Part shown: in pieces, positions 57,486 through 64,000 of the stretch | How positions within the stretch are numbered: position 1 is the first letter of the stretch | Layout of the letters: each line of letters starts with the position of its first letter | Assembly: GCA_024401475.1 (NCBI GenBank) | Contig: JAKSKZ010000005.1 | Span: 1-64,000 of the forward strand | Direction of reading: 5' to 3' | From: Paludibacteraceae bacterium | GTDB lineage: Bacteria > Bacteroidota > Bacteroidia > Bacteroidales > Paludibacteraceae | DNA: 64,000 bases | Program-made: the position numbers and the translations under genes | The notes under the pieces: model-generated | Told to the model about the DNA's origin: nothing | Databases searched by the model: none | What the model saw: only the letters and a program-made list of their open reading frames with translations

Positions 57486-60400
57486 TTATCTCTTAACAAC
57501 CTTCAAAGTCTTTCCGTTGATAGAAACGATGTAGAAACCTGTTGGCCAGTTGGCTCCAAGTTTTGCACCTTCAGTTGCTAAACCACTCTCTACTGTTTCT
57601 CCTGCAATGTTAGTTACGATGTAGTGACCAGTCACGCTTATAGAGAATTCTGTAGTGAATGGGTTAGGGTAGGCAGCAGACATGGACGAAGAAGCCTCGT
57701 TGATTTCTGTAATGATCTTGCATTCTGTGTTGTCGTCGAAGCAGTTCCATTGAGTCTCTTTGAAGTTTTCCTCCAAATCTCCGTAGATGATACCTAAACC
57801 GATGGAGCTCATGTAGAAGCGTCCGAACTTGTTCCAGTCTCCAATGACGAATTGCCCGTTTCCTGGGCCTCCAAACTGATTGTTCTCATCGTTGATGCGT
57901 TGCCAGCTCTTTCCATTGTCCAATGAACGATAGAGGCCTGTTTCGCAGCCGTTGGCCTTACCCCAGATATAGATGGCGTAAGTGTCGCTTGTTTCTCCCT
58001 TTCCACAGCCAACAGCTTCGCAGAAGGTAACGTAGGTGATGGAGTTCCAAGAAGTACCATGGTCAGTGGATACCTTCAAACCGCTGCCACCGCAAGGAGC
58101 ATAGATGAGACCTTCGTGACCAGGAACAATGGTGATTCTGCCATAATCTCCGTTAGGGAAGTTTTGTGAGGTGAAGGTTTCACCATAATTGCTACTTACA
58201 TAGAAGGTACCCTTGCCGCCTACGTAAACATAAGCGTCATTTTCCGGATCTACTTGGATGTGGGTGGCATTATTTGTGCCAGCTACTTTTGTCCAAGACT
58301 TGCCGAAATTGTCTGAATAGTAGAGGCCTGATTCACCAGGACCTGGGATGACGAAGAATCGGAATGTTCCATCCTTCTTTGTGATGGCACATTTTCCTTC
58401 GTTGGCATAAAGCGGTGTTCCTGCTGTGTAATAAGGATTAATGTATTGGAAATCCGTTTTCACCATCTTTGTCCATCCTTTGTTGCCTTCTGTCGTGTAC
58501 ATGAACGCAGGGGTTGTTGTGCAAGTATCACATTTTTGGGCGTTGCAGACGCGCATTCTCACATTAGGATCTTTGCTGTAGTAGTTGATACCACCTGAAG
58601 TTCCAGGAGCTGGGTCGTGGATAGGGGCAAATTCGTGGATGTCGTTGTGGATGAATCCCGTGTAGTCGCCGATAACAGAGAGAAGGTCTCCGTTAGGGAT
58701 GCTGACCATATCCAATGGAACGGTCTCTTCCAATCCGTTAACATCGAAATAGAAGGTTGGCTTCTTGTCGCAGAAGATGTTGTTGCAAGTGAAGATACCA
58801 TTACCAGAGGCAAAAGAGACCTTGTTGTCATCGTTCGGATCCATGCAGATGGAGCCTACCCAGTGGATGGCGAAGCCTGGCACCCAAGTCACATTGTTGT
58901 TGGTGATGGTGTAGAACGATTCTGTAATATTGCTGTTTGCGTCAGTCTTGCTTGCATAGCTTCTCCAAGTTTTACCACCGTCGGTCGAGCTCCAGAAGAT
59001 ATCTCCGAAAGGAGTGCTTCCGTTGTCCCATTGTTGAGGTTGCCAAGTAGTAATAGATGCGACAACCAACTTGTTGGCATCCTTGGTAGAAACGGCTATG
59101 TCGCCATAGCAGTAACCCTTGGCAGGAGTAATATCCACCGCTGTCTTGGTGTTCGGATTGTAACGATAGATGGCACCGTCATAGCTGCCGTTGTTTCCGA
59201 AGCAAGTGATGGAGTAGGCAATCAAAAGATTGCCGTCTGGGTCCATCTTCATGCGACAAGGAATGAGGTTGGAAGGCAATGAGGAGATGGCGCTCCAAGT
59301 TGAACCACCGTCTTCTGAAACATACACATTAGCTCCTTTTGTAGAAGAGATGCCGGCAAATATACGTGAAGTCTTGCCTGCTGTCTTTTGGCTTCCGTCG
59401 AATACGACAGCGGTCACACCGTTTTGGTCGTCGGTTGTCGCAACGGAGTTGCTTGTCCATGAAGGCCACATAACGGTTTGGTTATAGAGTGTGGTAGGGA
59501 ATGTTGAGATTGGGTTCCAAGATTCACCTCCATCGGTACTCATAATCAATGGATTTCCAGCACGTCCACCGCATATGATGATGTTGCTGTTGTTCGGATC
59601 GACAGCAATACGTTCGCCACAATTTCGGCCTGTACCGTTTCCATGTACGCGTAGGTATTTAGAAACATTGACTACATTGAATGTTTTGCCTCCATCTTTG
59701 GAATAGAGGATGGCAGTCTTGGCATCGCTGAAATATTGGCAGCCAGTGATGGCATAGATGTTATTTTCGTTTTGAGGGTCGATGGCTACGCCTTCCACGC
59801 TGTAGTAGCCCTTATCATCTTCGGAGATGAATGGTGTGAGTTGCTTCCAAGAGCAGTTGTTTGCATTCCATTTGTAGAAGCCTCCCACGTCGGTACGGGC
59901 GATTTTTGTGTTGCCTTGGGCAATGATTCCAGAGATGAAGCCTCCGCCACCGATAGCCACGTTGCCATATTTATAAGGCACTTCCATCTTTCCACAAACG
60001 GGGCCAGTTTGTTCCATATCGCCTAGGCATACCAATTCTACATCGTCGATGTAGATGGTGTTTTTAGAGCCTGTTGATATTTGAATACTATTGGATGTAG
60101 CGCACTCTTGTGAGAAATCGAATGAAGCGCGAACCCACTTTTTTGATTCGAATATGGTGAATGACTTGGTGTAATTCTCATCTTTGGCTTGGTCGTAAGC
60201 ACGGACGGTTACATCGCCTGCTTCTTCGAGATAGACAAGGAATGATAGTCCGTAGGTTGCATAGTCGGTGTTGTCAAAACGTGCTATGGTACCCCAAGTC
60301 TCTGAGAAAGTTGCTTTCAAGCAGTTGGCACTACCATTGGTAGCGTCGGGTGCAGGGTTGGCAACGATTTCGGCTGTCAAATCCCAGCCGTCTCCCATTT

Positions 60401-60509
60401 TGTTTGTTCCACTTTCGAAATCTTCCACCATCTTAGCGTTGCATGCGGCCCACGAGCATTGTAAGCCGGCAGCGATGGCAAATGATGACAGTAATAGTTT
60501 TTTGTTCAT
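57486..60509 (-). CDS. GH74-like secreted glycanase with T9SS sorting domain
   Basis: A protein of 1,007 residues: signal peptide, a carbohydrate-binding-like beta-sandwich (about 25-165, MVEDFESGTNKMGDGWDLTA), then two seven-bladed sialidase/BNR-type propellers with repeated Asp-box motifs (YSKDGGKTF, MSTDGGESWNPI, SEDGGSTWSAI, SSTDGGKTWRSY, STDHGTSWNSI). The opening ARTDVGGFYKWNANNCSWKQ is typical of GH74 xyloglucanases. The C-terminus (AAYPNPFTTEFSISV, WPTGFYIVSINGK) is a T9SS sorting domain. It is probably a secreted enzyme for xyloglucan or a related polysaccharide. A single gene. Confidence 0.82.
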   Translation of the reverse strand: MNKKLLLSSFAIAAGLQCSWAACNAKMVEDFESGTNKMGDGWDLTAEIVANPAPDATNGSANCLKATFSETWGTIARFDNTDYATYGLSFLVYLEEAGDVTVRAYDQAKDENYTKSFTIFESKKWVRASFDFSQECATSNSIQISTGSKNTIYIDDVELVCLGDMEQTGPVCGKMEVPYKYGNVAIGGGGFISGIIAQGNTKIARTDVGGFYKWNANNCSWKQLTPFISEDDKGYYSVEGVAIDPQNENNIYAITGCQYFSDAKTAILYSKDGGKTFNVVNVSKYLRVHGNGTGRNCGERIAVDPNNSNIIICGGRAGNPLIMSTDGGESWNPISTFPTTLYNQTVMWPSWTSNSVATTDDQNGVTAVVFDGSQKTAGKTSRIFAGISSTKGANVYVSEDGGSTWSAISSLPSNLIPCRMKMDPDGNLLIAYSITCFGNNGSYDGAIYRYNPNTKTAVDITPAKGYCYGDIAVSTKDANKLVVASITTWQPQQWDNGSTPFGDIFWSSTDGGKTWRSYASKTDANSNITESFYTITNNNVTWVPGFAIHWVGSICMDPNDDNKVSFASGNGIFTCNNIFCDKKPTFYFDVNGLEETVPLDMVSIPNGDLLSVIGDYTGFIHNDIHEFAPIHDPAPGTSGGINYYSKDPNVRMRVCNAQKCDTCTTTPAFMYTTEGNKGWTKMVKTDFQYINPYYTAGTPLYANEGKCAITKKDGTFRFFVIPGPGESGLYYSDNFGKSWTKVAGTNNATHIQVDPENDAYVYVGGKGTFYVSSNYGETFTSQNFPNGDYGRITIVPGHEGLIYAPCGGSGLKVSTDHGTSWNSITYVTFCEAVGCGKGETSDTYAIYIWGKANGCETGLYRSLDNGKSWQRINDENNQFGGPGNGQFVIGDWNKFGRFYMSSIGLGIIYGDLEENFKETQWNCFDDNTECKIITEINEASSSMSAAYPNPFTTEFSISVTGHYIVTNIAGETVESGLATEGAKLGANWPTGFYIVSINGKTLKVVKR

Positions 60510-60718
60510 GGTGTGTAATATAAAATTTTGAGTATTTACAAATCAACAAGCACCCAACAAGGAAGGGTTTTCTCCGCAGTAATTCAACATTCTGCTATTT
60601 TTTAGAAGAAAGTGACGTTCGGGCACTTTTAAAAATGTGGCGTGCCTCAATTCAGTTCGTTACAATGCGTTTTATGCTTGTCTGTTTTCACTATACAAAA
60701 CTATGCAAAAAAACAAGA

Positions 60719-60760
60719 AAGTCAATAAAAAGCAGATGTGAATTTGCTCTTTATTGACTT
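60719..60760 (-). terminator. terminator-like inverted repeat downstream of tsaE
   Basis: AAGTCAATAAA / TTTATTGACTT, perfect 11-bp arms. On the minus strand a TCTTGTTTTTTT tract follows, fitting the end of the porZ-tsaE transcript. Confidence 0.5.
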
Positions 60761-60762
60761 AT

Positions 60763-60966
60763 GGCGACCTCTATAAATTCCCCGTTTTTATTTTTTAGTA
60801 ATAAGTGATTCTTTATAAACTTTTCGGTGTTTTTTGATTTTTTTTTGAACATCTTACTGTATGTTAGTCTGTTACATTGCTCGTGCAGTTCCTTCCTTCC
60901 GTTCAGCAACTTGGGCAAAGCCAAAATTTTTCAAAAATCCCTCGAAATCAATTTATAGAGGTCACC
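60763..60966. repeat. MITE-like palindromic repeat, copy 3, with TTAT target duplication
   Basis: A 204-bp element with ends GGCGACCTCTATAAATTCCC and, inverted, GGTGACCTCTATAAATTGAT, flanked by TTAT on both sides (60759-60762 and 60967-60970). Left and right ~35 bp match the 77-bp element at 21658, with extra unrelated DNA between. The rest of 60510-60998 holds no gene. Confidence 0.6.
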
Positions 60967-60998
60967 TTATGGTATTTTAGTTTGTCTATTATCTTCGG

Positions 60999-61415
60999 TT
61001 ATCCGACGCAGACTTTACGGCTTCCGTCTTCTTGTTCAGAGATGTGGACTTCTACGGCATCTTCGGGGATGAGTTGTTCCACTTTTTCTGGCCATTCGAC
61101 GAAACAGAGTTGGCCGCTGTAAAAGTAGTCTTCGTAACCGAAATCGTAGGCCTCTTCTATTTTATTGATACGATAGAAGTCGAAGTGGAAGATCTGCTTC
61201 CCGCTATTGGTATTATACTCGTTGACAATGGCGAATGTCGGGCTGTTGATGACATCGGTCACGCCCATCGCTTCGCAAATGGCACGGATGAAGGTGGTCT
61301 TTCCTGCCCCCATGTGGCCATAGAAGACAAAAACCTTGCGTTCGCCAATCATGTTGATGAATTGTTGGGCGGCTTCTGAAATTTCGTCCAATGATTTGAT
61401 AATAATCTCTTTCAT
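60999..61415 (-). CDS. tsaE: tRNA threonylcarbamoyladenosine ATPase TsaE
   Basis: A P-loop ATPase of 138 residues needed for the t6A modification of ANN-reading tRNAs, working with TsaB/TsaD. Motifs: Walker A GHMGAGKTTFIRAIC at about 33-47, INSPTFAIVNEY, then FHFDFYRI and the Walker-B-type FVEWPEKVEQLIPED. It starts 17 bp after the stop of porZ, so probably co-transcribed. Confidence 0.93.
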   Translation of the reverse strand: MKEIIIKSLDEISEAAQQFINMIGERKVFVFYGHMGAGKTTFIRAICEAMGVTDVINSPTFAIVNEYNTNSGKQIFHFDFYRINKIEEAYDFGYEDYFYSGQLCFVEWPEKVEQLIPEDAVEVHISEQEDGSRKVCVG

Positions 61416-61432
61416 CCTTAATCGTGATTTTA

Positions 61433-63733
61433 TTAGTTGATGACAGCAATTTTTGTTACAGCCTTCTCGCTGCCGTCAGAGAGTGCCATAAAAACGAGGT
61501 AAACGCCTGTTTTTACCTTCTCCCCATTAAGACGTCTGCAATCCCAAGAGAAAATACCGCCATTTGAGATGCCTTGATGAACGACATTACCTTCGATGTC
61601 GGCAATTTTGATGATGGAGTTCTCCATCAAGCCTTTGATGATAACTGGGCCGTCATAATTCTCTCTTACTGGGTTAGGGTAGGCGTAAACATCGCTATAA
61701 GATTCGCTACCTTCGATAGCATCGCTCATGTAGGAAACCAAGCCGTTGGCTGTTGCGATTAGCACTTCACCACTCTTTTCGTTGATGGAAATGTCAACGA
61801 TGCAGTCGCTAGTGAGGGGGCTGTTTTCTGTTGTAAAATGGTGAATGGTTTCCTGGCCATCCTCAGAGAGTAGGTAAACTCCAGAAGCGGCTGTGCCCAA
61901 CCATTTACGGTTTGCTCCGTCCACGCAGATAGCCTCAACTTGCTCATTGGCAAGTAGGTAGTCGGCAAAGAGCGGGTTGTCTTCTCTGGTGATCTTGATT
62001 CGTTCAATATAGAAATTGTCAGAAAAGATTTTCTCTGCGTTGTTGATGATGAGCGGGCCCATTTCTGTTCCGATCCATATAACACCGTTCTTGTCTTCAG
62101 CAATGCTTCGATAAATAGCGGTATTGACAGGCTTTACACCTTCCGATGAACTATATTCGTTGAATGAGTTGAACCATCTTGATTTATCGTCGTTGCTATC
62201 AAACGGGGTCTTGTTATCGTAGGTGACGAAAACACCTGCACCGCTTCGTGGGCAGAGCAACCATTTCATGCCACGACTGTCGATAAATAGGTTTTTAGCC
62301 GTTCCCTTGTTAGTGGCGTCGTCATAGTAGAGAGAGGCCCACGTTCCGTCTGCCTTTTTCACCTTGATCAAATCCTTGGCCAACATGTTGGTCATCCAGA
62401 GATTGTTCTTGCTGTCAAAGTAGAGTCCATCCACCAATAGCAATCTTTCGTTTACTTGCTCCAATGGACTATTATCTGAATAATAAACCTTTACCACCTT
62501 GTTGTCGTAAAACTCGAACAAACCTCTCCAAGTAGCCACATAGATGCGGCGAGGGTCGGCTGGATCGAATTCAGCATCGAGTACGTCATACAATTCAGCG
62601 CCGCCAGGCATTACCTCTTGCACATCTTTGTTTCGGATGGTTGTCCATTGCCCGTTATCATAGATTTGAACCACACCAGGTGTATTCATCTCTCTATCGA
62701 ATGGTCCTCCACTACCGGTGATGATTTTCCCGTCGCGCATCTTGGCGAAAGCTACCGAACTTGCGAAAGGGCCGTCTGGTTTATAGCTGTTTACCATTTC
62801 ACCATTCTCCCATTTTGTCAATGAGCAATTCTCTTCAGCACAAAGGGCAATCCAGCGAGTCTTGCCGCTGCAAACGATGTCATTGATGCCCGACAGTGAT
62901 TGTTTTTCGGCAATCTTCCAATCTGTTCCTAATAAGATGTAACCATCTTTTCCAAAGCAAGTAAGAGTGGAATTTTCTGCATTCATTCCAGAGAATCCGC
63001 CTTCTTCCGAAAGGTCGGTCCATAGGCCGTTGTCATATCGACATGGGATGCCGTTTTTTAGGATGATGAGGCTACCGTTGAAACTTAATAGTTGGTCGCC
63101 TGTCCCCGATGGGGTAGGCAAGAGTGTCCAATTGGCATAGTCTGCCAAGTTGCTACCTTTCATGGCACCCGCATAGATGCCATCTTTAGAGAGGGCATAG
63201 ATGCTGTCATTCAAGATAGTAGTGGCATAAACATTGGTGTAGGATCCCTCTTTGCCGATGATGTAGGTGTCTGCAATCTCACGTTTTTCCATATTGACAA
63301 CAACGATACCGAAACCGCAAGAGAGGTAGGCAAAATGGTTGTCGAACGAAATGCTATTTACACTTTTGTTGCTGATGGACTTTCTTTTCAAATCGGCGAT
63401 ATTGTGGAAAGTTCCATTTTTGAGTAAATCGATGTTGCAGTTGTTGTAGATAATAAGAAGGGTGTTGAGGCTCTTGTTGAACTTAATCTCTTTTATGTCA
63501 TTGTCGTTCATGCCTTGCACTTTGGTGTAGGTTTCCAAGCTCTCATACTCTTTATTTAGCGCGAATAGGTTTCCATTGCTCACGCTGTATATGTATTCGC
63601 CTCCTTCGGTGATTTGCTCCACCTGATTATAGGAGAAATAAGTTTTCCAAGAACCCACAGCCTGAGGGAAAACCGATGTGCATGTGAGTAGCAGGGCGGA
63701 TACAAATGTGAAAATTCGTCTGTTCATTGTCAT
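61433..63733 (-). CDS. porZ: PorZ-type beta-propeller protein of the type IX secretion system
   Basis: A protein of 766 residues with signal peptide (LLTCTSVFPQA) and the PorZ-like start VGSWKTYFSYNQVEQITEGG, followed by two propeller domains with two-component-regulator-type blades (FIDSRGMKWLLCPRSGAGVF, AEDKNGVIWIGTEMGPLIIN, VDGANRKWLGTAASGVYLLS). A C-terminal T9SS-type sorting region ends the protein (AYPNPVRENYDGPVIIKGLM, KTGVYLVFMALSDG). PorZ acts at the cell surface with PorU when cargo is attached to LPS. Its presence supports an active T9SS for the cargo proteins at 72 and 57486. Confidence 0.82.
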   Translation of the reverse strand: MTMNRRIFTFVSALLLTCTSVFPQAVGSWKTYFSYNQVEQITEGGEYIYSVSNGNLFALNKEYESLETYTKVQGMNDNDIKEIKFNKSLNTLLIIYNNCNIDLLKNGTFHNIADLKRKSISNKSVNSISFDNHFAYLSCGFGIVVVNMEKREIADTYIIGKEGSYTNVYATTILNDSIYALSKDGIYAGAMKGSNLADYANWTLLPTPSGTGDQLLSFNGSLIILKNGIPCRYDNGLWTDLSEEGGFSGMNAENSTLTCFGKDGYILLGTDWKIAEKQSLSGINDIVCSGKTRWIALCAEENCSLTKWENGEMVNSYKPDGPFASSVAFAKMRDGKIITGSGGPFDREMNTPGVVQIYDNGQWTTIRNKDVQEVMPGGAELYDVLDAEFDPADPRRIYVATWRGLFEFYDNKVVKVYYSDNSPLEQVNERLLLVDGLYFDSKNNLWMTNMLAKDLIKVKKADGTWASLYYDDATNKGTAKNLFIDSRGMKWLLCPRSGAGVFVTYDNKTPFDSNDDKSRWFNSFNEYSSSEGVKPVNTAIYRSIAEDKNGVIWIGTEMGPLIINNAEKIFSDNFYIERIKITREDNPLFADYLLANEQVEAICVDGANRKWLGTAASGVYLLSEDGQETIHHFTTENSPLTSDCIVDISINEKSGEVLIATANGLVSYMSDAIEGSESYSDVYAYPNPVRENYDGPVIIKGLMENSIIKIADIEGNVVHQGISNGGIFSWDCRRLNGEKVKTGVYLVFMALSDGSEKAVTKIAVIN

Positions 63734-63755
63734 ATGGCGTAATGTTGACGGATTA

Positions 63756-64000
63756 TTATTTCTTTGGGGTATAGTCTTTTAAGAAAGCAAAAAGTTTCTC
63801 GACAGCTCGTCCGCGATGGCTGATGGCGTTTTTCTCGTCCATGCTAAGTTCTGCGAAAGAACGGTCGTAACCATCTGGTTGGAAGATAGGATCGTAGCCG
63901 AAGCCTTTTTCACCATGTCTTTTCGTTAGAATCTTACCGTTGACGATTCCTTCAAAAAAGTGTTCCTCACCATCGATGATAAGGGAGATGACCGTTCTGA
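63756..64000 (-). CDS. rdgB: RdgB/HAM1-family XTP/dITP diphosphatase, 5' part outside the window
   Basis: The C-terminal ~81 residues are visible: a beta-region ([20 protein letters not shown]), the family motif [20 protein letters not shown] and the closing [20 protein letters not shown]. The stop is TAA at 63756-63758. The enzyme removes non-canonical purine triphosphates (XTP, dITP). It lies just upstream of porZ on the same strand. Confidence 0.93.
   Translation of the reverse strand, partial: RTVISLIIDGEEHFFEGIVNGKILTKRHGEKGFGYDPIFQPDGYDRSFAELSMDEKNAISHRGRAVEKLFAFLKDYTPKK

Noticed and set aside
58617-59282. A 221-codon plus-strand frame opposite the GH74-like gene
   Set aside because: The antisense strand of repetitive Asp-box propeller sequence commonly gives long open frames; no motif or promoter supports it.

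Overview
The window looks like a chromosomal segment from an uncultured member of the order Bacteroidales (roughly 40-45% GC by eye). The evidence is: type IX secretion (T9SS) C-terminal sorting domains on secreted proteins, a PorZ-type T9SS beta-propeller protein, many -7 promoter elements of the Bacteroidota form TAnnTTTG, few Shine-Dalgarno sites, and a gene repertoire (DUF4292, DUF4280, Omp85-like DUF5982, EnvC) typical of the group. No rRNA, tRNA or CRISPR array was seen.

Layout. 0.1-2.6 kb: a secreted M6-type metalloprotease. 2.7-12.6 kb, almost all minus strand: a decayed polymorphic-toxin locus. It holds five pieces of one Rhs core sequence, several toxin-tip remnants and about eleven intact immunity genes, including five paralogous lipoproteins. 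The presumed mother gene survives only as a signal peptide plus lamin-tail-like domain. 12.9-18.7 kb: housekeeping and envelope genes (DUF481 outer-membrane protein, LPS-kinase-like protein, glycosyltransferase, sufS-sufE, polysaccharide deacetylase lipoprotein). 18.9-19.2 kb: a tiny two-peptide gene unit whose sister copy lies at 55.7-55.9 kb on the other strand. 19.4-27.8 kb: large lipoprotein, sodium-dependent transporter with a MetS-like 32-residue subunit, nucleoside-hydrolase-like lipoprotein, ychF and an Omp85-like barrel. 27.8-31.3 kb: an accessory strip with REP-like palindromes, a DUF3791/DUF3990 module with two amber codons, a Y1 (RAYT-like) transposase with a tandem REP array, a leader sequence repeated three times, a candidate structured RNA and a long hairpin. 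31.3-36.3 kb: a modification/restriction operon (C5 cytosine methyltransferase, McrB-like AAA+ NTPase, DUF2357/PD-(D/E)XK nuclease). 36.5-44.2 kb: a 1,486-residue DUF4280 (PAAR-like) effector with two predicted peptidoglycan-cleaving domains, followed by three lipoproteins, two of them recent duplicates. 44.5-52.5 kb: a long minus-strand housekeeping run (ybeY, gate-domain protein, oxidoreductase, Wzz-like protein, EnvC, DUF4292 lipoprotein, TPR protein, dut). 53.0-55.6 kb: an aminotransferase-like gene, a licC-like and a licD-like gene. 56.2-57.4 kb: an Rpn-family nuclease gene with a 322-bp tandem duplication. 57.5-64 kb: a T9SS-secreted GH74-like glycanase, tsaE, porZ and the end of rdgB.

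The main theme is interbacterial conflict and genome defence. The Rhs immunity island and the DUF4280 effector operon both put protective lipoproteins or small soluble proteins directly downstream of toxins on the same strand. The restriction operon sits next to mobile palindromic repeats. The least explained items are the duplicated 28-residue plus 11-residue peptide unit, the structured stretch between the REP array and the methyltransferase, and a MITE-like repeat family with three copies.
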